The translations under genes were made by a program, and so were the position numbers. Positions 8,390 through 18,044 of a DNA stretch of 64,000 nucleotides are shown here, piece by piece. The stretch is from positions 992,001 to 1,056,000 of the forward strand of contig OZ243045.1 in NCBI GenBank assembly GCA_965212125.1. The letters run 5' to 3'. The notes under the pieces were generated by a model. That model saw only the letters and a list, made by a program, of their open reading frames with translations, had not been told where the DNA came from and did not search any database. The DNA is from CAYRJD01 sp965212125. Lineage in GTDB: Bacteria > Actinomycetota > Acidimicrobiia > Acidimicrobiales > Poriferisodalaceae. Each line of letters opens with the position of its first letter. Positions within the stretch are counted from its first letter, which is position 1.

Positions 8390-8395
8390 TAGCCT
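8390..8395 (+). promoter_or_regulatory. Candidate -10 box TAGCCT for msrB
   Basis: TAGCCT begins 3 nt after the upstream stop codon and is followed by 7 nt and the ATG at 8403, which suggests that msrB is transcribed separately although it is packed close behind its neighbour. Confidence 0.5.
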
Positions 8396-8402
8396 GGTAG
8401 CC

Positions 8403-8876
8403 ATGAAGAAAAGCAAGACCAAGGAAGCAAAAGAACGCAGCGTCACCTTTGACGAGTCCAACCTGCGTGAACGGCTGACACCTGAGCAGTACCACGTGAC
8501 TCAAGAAGCCGGCACCGAGCGAGCCTTCACCGGTGAAACTTGGGATAACAAAAAAGACGGCAAATACCGCTGCATTGTTTGCGACGCGGAGTTGTTCAAC
8601 TCTGATACCAAGTTTGAGAGCGGCACGGGCTGGCCAAGTTTCTATGCGCCAACCGACACCGAAGCGGTTGATACCGAGTCAGACAGGTCGTTTGGGATGG
8701 TCCGCACCGAAGCCATGTGTATGAAGTGCGGCGCTCACTTGGGGCACGTTTTCCCCGACGGACCTAACCCGACGGGCGATCGCTACTGCATGAACTCAGC
8801 GTCGCTGAAGTTTGTCGCCGACGACGAAGATGCTGGCGGCGGCGCGGCTGGCGGCGAACCAAACGACGCCGCCTAG
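8403..8876 (+). CDS. msrB: Peptide-methionine (R)-S-oxide reductase MsrB
   Basis: Repairs the R-epimer of oxidised methionine in proteins, usually with thioredoxin as reductant. The structural zinc is bound by Cys57/Cys60 (CIVC) and Cys106/Cys109 (CMKC), and the catalytic cysteine is Cys129 in RYCMNSASL. SGTGWPSFY and GHVFPDGP are family signatures. A lysine-rich N-terminal extension of about 20 residues and an acidic, glycine-rich tail fall outside the domain. Its last 4 bp overlap the end of the minus-strand MerR gene. Confidence 0.96.
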   Translation: MKKSKTKEAKERSVTFDESNLRERLTPEQYHVTQEAGTERAFTGETWDNKKDGKYRCIVCDAELFNSDTKFESGTGWPSFYAPTDTEAVDTESDRSFGMVRTEAMCMKCGAHLGHVFPDGPNPTGDRYCMNSASLKFVADDEDAGGGAAGGEPNDAA

Positions 8877-9442
8877 TCGGCGATCAGCTTCAGCTGCTCT
8901 TGCCCGTCGTCTTCGTCGGGCTTGCCATCCGCAGTTAGCTCCGGGCGCACAGTCTTTATTTGCTGCGCTACCTCTTGCTGGATTGGTCCAAACGGAACCA
9001 CGTTCAGCACCCCTTGGCCGGGTCGTCTCAGCACGTCCTCTAGCTGCCCATCAACCGCCACAAAAACCTCATCGCCTGAAATGACGATGTGAGACGCCAA
9101 AGCTCTGTCTTTAAGTTCCTTTTTGAGCGCCTTTTTGACGTACTTGAAGATCTTCTTGATTTTGGTGAGCGCCATGCCCGCATCAAGCATCTGCTTGACG
9201 GTGCGGAGATCCAACAAGTCGTTGTAGCTGTACAAGCGACGTGAGCCGCTGCCCGCTGCTTCTTTTAAAGACGGTTCCACGGGCGAGTGGTTTCTCGCCC
9301 ATTCGTCAAGCTGCCGCTTTGTAACGCCAGCAATCTTTGAGGCTTCCGCAGTGGTGTAGCCCGCCCGGTAAGAGTCGGTAGTCGAAACGCCCGTCTGCTC
9401 CTTGCCGTTCTTGTCGTTCGTGTCGTTCTTATCTAGGCCCAT
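8873..9442 (-). CDS. MerR-family transcriptional regulator (Rv1830-like)
   Basis: A 189-residue DNA-binding protein with a MerR-type winged helix at about residues 28-100: GYTTAEASKIAGVTKRQLDE, then SGSRRLYSYNDLLDLR and the effector-helix start KQMLDAGMALTKIKKIF. The first 25 residues are polar and probably disordered. No metal- or drug-binding cysteines are present. It occupies the place of Rv1830 in the mycobacterial gcvH-garA-ftsR-DUF151 locus, which supports orthology. A GGGAG ribosome site stands 7 nt before the ATG. The upstream gap carries a large inverted repeat that could be its operator. Confidence 0.88.
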   Translation of the reverse strand: MGLDKNDTNDKNGKEQTGVSTTDSYRAGYTTAEASKIAGVTKRQLDEWARNHSPVEPSLKEAAGSGSRRLYSYNDLLDLRTVKQMLDAGMALTKIKKIFKYVKKALKKELKDRALASHIVISGDEVFVAVDGQLEDVLRRPGQGVLNVVPFGPIQQEVAQQIKTVRPELTADGKPDEDDGQEQLKLIAD

Positions 9443-9500
9443 AAGAGTGCTCCCTTGAGTTTTTGCTAGTCGTTTAGTATCGGCCGGTATGGCACAAAAA

Positions 9501-9528
9501 CCACGCGGTTGTAACTACAAGTGCGTGG
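9501..9528. promoter_or_regulatory. Imperfect 28-bp inverted repeat upstream of merR, candidate operator
   Basis: CCACGC and GCGTGG form the outer arms and TTGTA/TACAA the inner arms; 22 of 28 positions match the reverse complement. It lies 59-86 bp before the MerR start and about 75 bp past the DUF151 stop. Positions 9508-9528 match 18 of 21 bases of an element before nrdA. It lacks a T-run, so an operator fits better than a terminator. Confidence 0.45.
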
Positions 9529-9602
9529 CTTAGCTAGCAGAGTAGAACGACTAATCGCCAAATTGCAAGGGGCAATTTGTTGGCGGCCGACTCAGGGACG
9601 AT

Positions 9603-10184
9603 TCAGGAACTACTCGGCGGACTATCCGGAGGCGATTCGGGCTGGTCGAAATCGTCGGGATTGACATCCTCTAGAAACTCCAAGAAGTCGTCAAGCAGCT
9701 CCTTGGGGTCTGTGTCAGGCTCGCCGCCTTCTGTGGTGTCTTCTTCCAGTGCCGAATGAACCTCGACTATCTGCCCGGCCTCTTCCATCACCTCTTGGCT
9801 GGCAAATATCGCCGCCGAGCTTCGTACCGCCAGAGCCACCGCGTCGCTTGGGCGAGCGGAGATGACATGTAGATCACCGTTCATCTCTAGCTCTATTTCG
9901 GCAAAGAATGTGTGGTCGCTGATTTCGGTGATGGTTACCCGCACAATCGTTACGTCAAGCGACTCAAAAATCGTCTGCAACAAATCATGCGTTAGCGGGC
10001 GGGGCAGCTCGATTTTCTCTATGCCGCGGTAGATGGCCTGCGCCTCGGGATCATCAATCACCACCGGCAGCACACGCTGTTCGCCCGATGTCTCCCGCAG
10101 CAACATCAAGCGACTTTGCGAAGGCACCTGGACCTGTAAGCCCAGCAGCTTCAACTCCACAAGAGATGAACCACTGTCTGCCAT
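9603..10184 (-). CDS. Bifunctional nuclease family (DUF151) protein
   Basis: A 193-residue member of the DUF151 family, named after a plant protein with DNase and RNase activity; the bacterial role is not known. The domain covers residues 8-140: LLGLQVQVPSQSRLMLLRE, VLPVVIDDPEAQAI, RPLTHDLLQTIFESL, and ISARPSDAVALAVRSSAAIF, the most conserved stretch. The remaining 50 residues are acidic and end in Pro/Ser repeats, probably a flexible tail. It sits between the FtsR and MerR genes as in mycobacteria (Rv1829). Confidence 0.9.
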   Translation of the reverse strand: MADSGSSLVELKLLGLQVQVPSQSRLMLLRETSGEQRVLPVVIDDPEAQAIYRGIEKIELPRPLTHDLLQTIFESLDVTIVRVTITEISDHTFFAEIELEMNGDLHVISARPSDAVALAVRSSAAIFASQEVMEEAGQIVEVHSALEEDTTEGGEPDTDPKELLDDFLEFLEDVNPDDFDQPESPPDSPPSSS

Positions 10185-10190
10185 GGCTAC

Positions 10191-10196
10191 ACGCTA
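10191..10196 (-). promoter_or_regulatory. Candidate -10 box TAGCGT for the DUF151 gene
   Basis: On the minus strand TAGCGT is followed by 6 nt and the ATG at 10184, giving this gene a promoter of its own within the cluster. Confidence 0.45.
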
Positions 10197-10243
10197 CTAC
10201 CGCTGCGAAATTAGCTGTACTTGAGGGGTGGATTTACGCCGTG

Positions 10244-10291
10244 CTTATTCAAGGGTTTATTCAAGGGTTTATTCAAGGCTCATTCAAGAAT
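10244..10291. repeat. Four-copy 11/12-bp direct repeat at the 3' end of ftsR
   Basis: A unit with the core TTGAAT (minus strand) occurs four times with spacings of 11, 12 and 12 bp. The ftsR stop codon (10280-10282) lies in the first unit, so the array forms the start of the 3' untranslated region. Confidence 0.75.
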
Positions 10292-11260
10292 CTGCGACAT
10301 CGCCGACCGCATAACCACGCCGCGCATGCGTTCGCACAGATCTAATAGTCGTTCGCCTGCGCGGGTTGCTCCGTCGTTTGCGTCGGAGTCGCGCGCGTAG
10401 AGCAGCGGCTGTAATCCTTGAATGAACATTGCGGCGTCACGCTCAGCGGCGTTGCACAAGATGCGCAGGTGGCGTGGCTGCAGGCCGTGGGTGGCGAACT
10501 CTCGTGCGACGCGTGCTAGCACGAGCGCCTCTTCGCTAAAGCATTGGTTATCGATTAGCTGTCCCTGGCCTTCAAGCTGGCGGGACTGCGTTGCGGTAGG
10601 TGCGACAACCGGCAAGATCCCAAAATCGATTAACTCGGCTACTTGCGCTGGCTCTAGTCCGCTGGCAACGCAGAGCTCGTCGGTGGTGTACAGCTTTACT
10701 TGCGCGCTGGTCTGCTTGTCGCTGGTCTGTTCATCGCTGCTGTGAACGTTGTTTTGAGTTCTGCTGTCATCGGCGGGAGTCAGCGGAAGGTTTTCGCTGG
10801 CTGGCGGCGTGGTCTGCTCGCCTGTGGCTTGCTCGGACTCTGTGGCTTGCTCGGCTTTGGCTTGCACGGGCTCTGCGGCCACGACCGAGTTGGTTGCGGC
10901 GCTGTCGGCTGGCTCGCTGTCGGCCAGTTCTTCTGCAGTCTGCGGCATCGGGTGATCCCACATGTCTGCCAGATGCTCGCCACGCTCAATACGTCCGGCG
11001 ATGACGTTTAGCGGCAGATAGTTGTCGCGCTGGCAGGTGAGAATCCAACGCAGCACCTCAACGTCGTGCGAGTTGAACACCCGATAGCCCGCAACGGTGC
11101 GAGCAAGCTTGATCAGCTTGCGCTCTTCCAGAAAGCGGATCTTTGAACCAGTGAGATCTGGGAACTCATCTTTTAGATGTGAAACAACCTGGCCAATGGT
11201 CAGGCGGCCGTCTATGCCGACCTCTATTTCCTTGGCGGGTTCTGCCACCGACGCTCCCAC
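10280..11260 (-). CDS. ftsR: MerR-family regulator FtsR-like (Rv1828-type)
   Basis: A 326-residue regulator. Residues about 15-85 form the MerR winged helix: GRLTIGQVVSHLKDEFPDLT, KIRFLEERKLIKLARTVAGY, FNSHDVEVLRWILTCQRDNY and LPLNVIAGRIERGE. A Gln/Thr/Ala-rich linker follows. The C-terminal part (LYTTDELCVASGLEPAQVAE onwards) resembles a second helical half. Corynebacterial FtsR activates ftsZ; that role is assumed here by family and by position between garA and DUF151. The frame is open to 11371, but a GTG at 11260 with GGTGGAG 5 nt before it avoids overlapping the garA gene and is chosen. Confidence 0.85.
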   Translation of the reverse strand: MGASVAEPAKEIEVGIDGRLTIGQVVSHLKDEFPDLTGSKIRFLEERKLIKLARTVAGYRVFNSHDVEVLRWILTCQRDNYLPLNVIAGRIERGEHLADMWDHPMPQTAEELADSEPADSAATNSVVAAEPVQAKAEQATESEQATGEQTTPPASENLPLTPADDSRTQNNVHSSDEQTSDKQTSAQVKLYTTDELCVASGLEPAQVAELIDFGILPVVAPTATQSRQLEGQGQLIDNQCFSEEALVLARVAREFATHGLQPRHLRILCNAAERDAAMFIQGLQPLLYARDSDANDGATRAGERLLDLCERMRGVVMRSAMSQILE

Positions 11261-11294
11261 TATTTCTCCACCCGGTTCACCAGCCGCAATTGAA

Positions 11295-11765
11295 TCACAA
11301 ACCGACCGACGAGACCACATACAGGAGCCGGAACTTTCCCACCTGCAGCTCATCGCCGCTAGCCAGCACATGCTCCTCGGAAATGCGTGCGCCGTTTACG
11401 TATGTTCCGTTCAACGACCCGGTGTCGCGCAGCGCATAGCCGGTCGGGCCTTCCAGCAACTCCACGTGTTTGCGCGACACCGTTATGTCGTCGAGAAACA
11501 CGTCGCTGTCGGGATGGCGGCCAATTGAAATAACCGCACCGGACACCTCAAAGCGGGTGCCTGCGCGGTGACCGCTCACGGCCACTAGCTCAACTGCGGG
11601 CCCGCCCGCTTGCGGCGATGTCACTAGCGGAGCCAGGCCTTGGGTAACGGCATCGGGGTCGGCCGTCATGTGTCCGCCGCAGGCCGAGCAGAACCTGGCG
11701 TCGGGTTCGTTTTCGTGTCCGCACAGGCGGCAGTGTTGGCGAGAATCGTCAGGTGGGCTATTCAT
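11295..11765 (-). CDS. garA: GarA-like FHA-domain protein with N-terminal zinc ribbon
   Basis: A 156-residue protein whose FHA domain (about residues 58-150) matches the actinobacterial GarA pattern: ISIGRHPDSDVFLDDITVSR, DTGSLNGTYVNG and GDELQVGKFRLLYV. GarA binds and controls 2-oxoglutarate dehydrogenase and glutamate dehydrogenase, depending on phosphorylation of an N-terminal ETT motif by PknB/PknG. Here that tail is replaced by a zinc ribbon with Cys12, Cys15, Cys26 and Cys29, and no ETT motif is seen. Control by phosphorylation may therefore differ. The start overlaps the gcvH end by 8 bp. Placement between gcvH and ftsR agrees with mycobacteria. Confidence 0.88.
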   Translation of the reverse strand: MNSPPDDSRQHCRLCGHENEPDARFCSACGGHMTADPDAVTQGLAPLVTSPQAGGPAVELVAVSGHRAGTRFEVSGAVISIGRHPDSDVFLDDITVSRKHVELLEGPTGYALRDTGSLNGTYVNGARISEEHVLASGDELQVGKFRLLYVVSSVGL

Positions 11766-12153
11766 CTTGAACCAGAGCCACGTAGTCCTTTGCGCTCAGC
11801 AGTTGTGCCAACTGGCTTTCGTCGGTGAATGCAATCACACAAATCCAACCCGCGCCATACGGGTCTTCGTTGATCAGTTGCGGCTCTTGCTCTAAGGCGG
11901 TGTTCACCTCAACGATCTCGCCGGTGACCGGTGAGAATAAATCCGACACCGATTTCGTTGATTCGATTTCGCCCAACGGCTGGTCGGCCCGCACCGCCGA
12001 GCCCGGTGGTTCCGTTTCCACGAACACCACATCGCCTAGGGCATCTTGAGCGAAGTCGGTAATGCCGACCTGGACGGCTGGGTTGCCTTCATGCTCAACC
12101 CGGCGGGCCCATTCGTGATCTTTGGAATAGAGCAGATCTTCTGGGGTTTGCAC
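11758..12153 (-). CDS. gcvH: Glycine cleavage system H protein
   Basis: The lipoyl carrier that shuttles the aminomethyl group among the P, T and L proteins of glycine cleavage. Residues 7-125 form the H-protein domain: YSKDHEWARR at the start, GDVVFVETEPPG, the lipoylated lysine Lys67 in ESTKSVSDLFSPVTGEI, and NEDPYGAGWICVI near the end. The length (131) is normal. The P and T proteins are not in this window. A GTG start follows the pgsA stop by 9 bp. Confidence 0.96.
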   Translation of the reverse strand: MQTPEDLLYSKDHEWARRVEHEGNPAVQVGITDFAQDALGDVVFVETEPPGSAVRADQPLGEIESTKSVSDLFSPVTGEIVEVNTALEQEPQLINEDPYGAGWICVIAFTDESQLAQLLSAKDYVALVQDE

Positions 12154-12162
12154 GCTGTGAAG

Positions 12163-12804
12163 TTATCTGTGTTTGGAGGTGTTGCGCTTGGGGTCGGTGG
12201 TGGGGTCGTGCTTGCTCGTGGTGGCGCGCTCTGCCAGGGCCAGCTTCGCCTGCGGGATGTAACCCAACGCTGAGTAGTAATGGATCGGCAGTCCCGTGAT
12301 TGCACAGATCCAGGCGAGCACCTCAAACACATCCGCCGCACCGATGTCAGAGTTTGACGCCAAGAAAAACGGCACCGCAAACAACAGCAACAGCGTGCCG
12401 GTCTTGCCCCACCAGGTGACCTCAATCTTGCGGGCACCCAAAGCGCCCAGCACCAGCGCGGCGATGCCGACCCCCCCCTCGCGCACCAGAGCGAGCACCG
12501 CTACCACCAACGGCAAGGAGCCGTCAACGATCATCGCTATCACCGCTACGAGAAGCAGGAGGCGGTCGGCGGTGGGGTCAAGGATTTTCCCGAGCTCAGA
12601 TTCTTGGTTGAACCGCCGGGCGATGAAGCCATCAACCCAGTCGGTAGCGCCAAGCGCACCTAGCAGCACCGCCGCCGCCCAGCGATCGTCAAGCCCAAAC
12701 AAGACCCACAAAAACACCGGCAGGCAGACCAGGCGAAGAACGCTGATCAGATTCGGGACCGTGAACGGTCGCCAGTTAGACAGACTCGAGCTAGACGGAT
12801 TCAA
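12163..12804 (-). CDS. pgsA: CDP-alcohol phosphatidyltransferase (PgsA-like)
   Basis: Integral membrane enzyme that joins CDP-diacylglycerol to an alcohol, here most likely glycerol 3-phosphate to give phosphatidylglycerol phosphate. The catalytic signature D-x2-DG-x2-AR-x8-G-x3-D-x3-D is complete (Asp55, Asp58, Gly59, Ala62, Arg63, Gly72, Asp76, Asp80). Five or six hydrophobic helices follow, and the C-terminus is a basic Thr/Lys-rich tail. The start is TTG at 12804, overlapping the HIT gene by 14 bp. Related enzymes make inositol or cardiolipin phosphates, so the acceptor is inferred. A pgsA gene also lies near gcvH in mycobacteria. Confidence 0.88.
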   Translation of the reverse strand: MNPSSSSLSNWRPFTVPNLISVLRLVCLPVFLWVLFGLDDRWAAAVLLGALGATDWVDGFIARRFNQESELGKILDPTADRLLLLVAVIAMIVDGSLPLVVAVLALVREGGVGIAALVLGALGARKIEVTWWGKTGTLLLLFAVPFFLASNSDIGAADVFEVLAWICAITGLPIHYYSALGYIPQAKLALAERATTSKHDPTTDPKRNTSKHR

Positions 12805-13192
12805 GATGGGCGACTATGGCTTTGGCTGGCGCTTGCAGCTGCTGCGGGTCAACCATTGGCGGCGTGGTGGACATATCCATCTCCACCAGCGAGTTGATCG
12901 GCACAACGTGAAGGTGCAGATGCGGCACCTCAAATCCGGCAATGACTAGCCCGATGCGGGCCGGTGAAAACGCAGCCATCTGAGCCTTGCCGATGCGTTG
13001 CGCTACCGCAAACAGATGCGCTTGCAGGTCGGGCTCGGCGTCTAGCCAGTGATCAATTTCTTTGCGCGGCACCACCAACGTATGGCCTGGCTTGAGCGGG
13101 TTGATTGACATGAACGCAACGCAGAGGTCGTCGTGCCAAATGAATTCGCCCGGCAGCTCGCCGTCAATGATTTTGGTAAATACGGTGCTCAT
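12791..13192 (-). CDS. HIT-family nucleotide hydrolase
   Basis: A 133-residue histidine-triad protein; family members split nucleoside phosphoramidates and dinucleotides. FTKIIDGELPGEFIWHDDLC opens the domain, INPLKPGHTLVVPR follows, and the catalytic triad HLHLH stands at residues 91-95. The frame is open up to 13255, but those 21 codons translate a tandem repeat rich in Cys-Arg-Ala and are very unlikely to be coding, so the ATG at 13192 is used. It sits directly before pgsA, a common actinobacterial pairing. Confidence 0.93.
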   Translation of the reverse strand: MSTVFTKIIDGELPGEFIWHDDLCVAFMSINPLKPGHTLVVPRKEIDHWLDAEPDLQAHLFAVAQRIGKAQMAAFSPARIGLVIAGFEVPHLHLHVVPINSLVEMDMSTTPPMVDPQQLQAPAKAIVAHLESV

Positions 13193-13208
13193 GGCCGGCT
13201 CATAGCAA

Positions 13209-13253
13209 GTTCGGCAAGCTCGGCAGATTTGGCAGGCTCGGCAGGCTCGGCTC
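13209..13253. repeat. Short degenerate tandem repeat
   Basis: About four copies of a 10-bp unit around GGCAGGCTCG fill the gap between the ThDP-enzyme stop and the HIT gene. No function is evident. Confidence 0.7.
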
Positions 13254-14922
13254 ACACATAGGTTGAGCCCTTCATTGCGTCACGATCTTGACGCATCTCA
13301 ACGTTCACCAGCGCCGCCTTGCCCGAAGCAAACGCTCGCTCAAGCGCAGGCCTGATCTCGCTCGGCTCGGTCACGTGCTCGCCGTGTCCGCCTAGCGCTT
13401 CCACCACCTTGTCGTAGCGGGTGTAGGCAAGCTCGGTGGCGATGACCCGGTCTTGGCCGTATATGCCAGCTTGTGGTCGCAGCATCTGCCCCCAAGCGGC
13501 GTCGTTACCTACCACGCCCACGATCGGCAGGCCGAACCGCACCGCCGTGTCAAACTCAAAGCCGTTCAAACCAAACGATCCGTCGCCGTAGACGATTAGC
13601 ACGCGCTTTTGCGGGAACGCCTTTTGAGCCGCCAGCGCAAACGGCATCCCCACCCCCAGAGTGCCGAGCGGGCCTGGGTCCATCCAGGTGCCGTGCCGTG
13701 GCGGCTTGATCACCTTGGAGGCCTGCGCCACGATGTCGCCGCCGTCGCCGATCACGATCATGTCGTCGGTTACCACTGCGGCGATCTCTTTGCACAAGCG
13801 CAGTGGGTCAATCGGAACTTCGTCGCTGTTCAGCGCAGCGAGCCGCTGCTGGTCTAGCTCTTCTTCCTGCGCCGACAGTCGCTTCAAAAAGGCGCTGGCG
13901 TCAGGCATGGCGCCGTTTTGCTTTAGCACTTGCAGCAGCGCTTCAAGGTTGGCGCCCAGGTTGCCGGCGAGCCCGATCTCTACGGTTCGGTTCTGCCCGA
14001 TCAACGTTTCGTCAAGATCTAGCTGCACGATGCGTGTCTGCGGCGGTATTGATCGGCCAAACTTCATGCGAAAATCAAGTGGCGTTCCCGCCAGCACTAC
14101 TAGGTCTGTTTCCTCTAGCGCGACCTTGCGGGTGAGCGACAAGAACGACGGGTGATCCCAGGCGATCTCGCCGCGCGCCATGCCGTTCACGTAGCACGGC
14201 ATTGATGTGGCGTCTAGCAGCGAGGCCAATGCTTCACCGCCGCTGCTCCACTTCAGCGCAGTGCCGGCCATGACCATGGGTGATTCGGCGCTGGCAATAA
14301 GTTGCGCGGCCTGCTCTATGTTTTGCTGCGGTGCCACCGCCGCCACCCGGTAGTCGCGAAATACCGGAGCCGGCACGCTCGCCAGATCCACCGGGGCGTG
14401 CAGCACGTCCATCGGTATCTCCAAGAACGCCGGGCCGGGCACTCCGCTCAGGGCGTTGCGAATGGCGAGCTCTATGTATTCGGCGATGCGATTGGTTTGC
14501 AGGCAGGCGTCGGCCCATTTGGTTATCGGCCGCATGACCGACACGTGATCCATTTCTTGCAGCGAGCCGCGGCCGGAGTTGCTGAACGGACCCTGCCCGC
14601 CGAAAACCAGAATCGGTGAGTTGGCGCGCCAGGCGTTGGCTACTCCCGTTACGCCGTCGGTCACACCCGGGCCAGCGGTGAGAATCGCTACGCCCACCTT
14701 GCCGGGATGCAGGCGTGCCCAGGCATCGGCTGCGTGGACGGCGGCTTGTTCGTGGCGGACGTCGATTACCTCTATGCCTTCGTCGATGCAGCCGTCGTAG
14801 ATGCCCATTACGTGGCCGCCCGACAGGGTGAATACGCACTCAACGCCGGCCGCCGCCAGGGTGCGTGCCGCCAGCTTGCCGCCGTGTGCAGGCATTGCCG
14901 CTGCTTGGTTTGTTTCGTTCAT
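13252..14922 (-). CDS. Thiamine-diphosphate-dependent enzyme (acetolactate synthase / 2-hydroxyacyl-CoA lyase-like)
   Basis: A 556-residue ThDP enzyme with the usual three domains. The cofactor-activating glutamate is in DVRHEQAAVHAADAWAR; the central domain has PMVMAGTALKWSSGGEALAS; the C-terminal ThDP motif is GDGSFGLNGFEFDTA followed by VVGNDAAWGQ. It resembles the catalytic subunit of acetolactate synthase and the oxalyl-CoA/2-hydroxyacyl-CoA lyase group; with no regulatory ilvN gene next to it, biosynthesis of branched-chain amino acids is doubtful. It begins 3 nt after the leuS stop with an AAAGGGGA ribosome site inside the end of leuS, so it is probably in an operon with leuS. Confidence 0.88.
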   Translation of the reverse strand: MNETNQAAAMPAHGGKLAARTLAAAGVECVFTLSGGHVMGIYDGCIDEGIEVIDVRHEQAAVHAADAWARLHPGKVGVAILTAGPGVTDGVTGVANAWRANSPILVFGGQGPFSNSGRGSLQEMDHVSVMRPITKWADACLQTNRIAEYIELAIRNALSGVPGPAFLEIPMDVLHAPVDLASVPAPVFRDYRVAAVAPQQNIEQAAQLIASAESPMVMAGTALKWSSGGEALASLLDATSMPCYVNGMARGEIAWDHPSFLSLTRKVALEETDLVVLAGTPLDFRMKFGRSIPPQTRIVQLDLDETLIGQNRTVEIGLAGNLGANLEALLQVLKQNGAMPDASAFLKRLSAQEEELDQQRLAALNSDEVPIDPLRLCKEIAAVVTDDMIVIGDGGDIVAQASKVIKPPRHGTWMDPGPLGTLGVGMPFALAAQKAFPQKRVLIVYGDGSFGLNGFEFDTAVRFGLPIVGVVGNDAAWGQMLRPQAGIYGQDRVIATELAYTRYDKVVEALGGHGEHVTEPSEIRPALERAFASGKAALVNVEMRQDRDAMKGSTYV

Positions 14923-14925
14923 TTG

Positions 14926-17976
<3,051 letters not shown>

Positions 17977-18031
17977 ATTCGCAAGGATGCCACGCGCAGC
18001 TAGCGGTCAGACCGACCGCTACACGCGCCGC

Positions 18032-18037
18032 TACCCT
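18032..18037 (+). promoter_or_regulatory. Candidate -10 box TACCCT for mutA-mutB
   Basis: TACCCT is followed by 7 nt and the second of two adjacent ATG codons (18045). No cobalamin riboswitch can be recognised in the short leuS-mutA gap. Confidence 0.45.
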
Positions 18038-18044
18038 CAAAATG

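Noticed and set aside
10422..11011. Plus-strand open frames of 100-134 codons opposite ftsR
   Set aside because: They are complements of the Gln/Thr/Ala-rich linker, low in complexity, and the minus-strand frame has clear homology.
13193..13255. N-terminal extension of the HIT protein (Cys-Arg-Ala repeats)
   Set aside because: It only translates the intergenic tandem repeat; the family start is at 13192.
17977..18044. Cobalamin riboswitch before mutA-mutB
   Set aside because: The gap is under 70 nt and has no B12-box-like sequence; a riboswitch of about 200 nt cannot fit.
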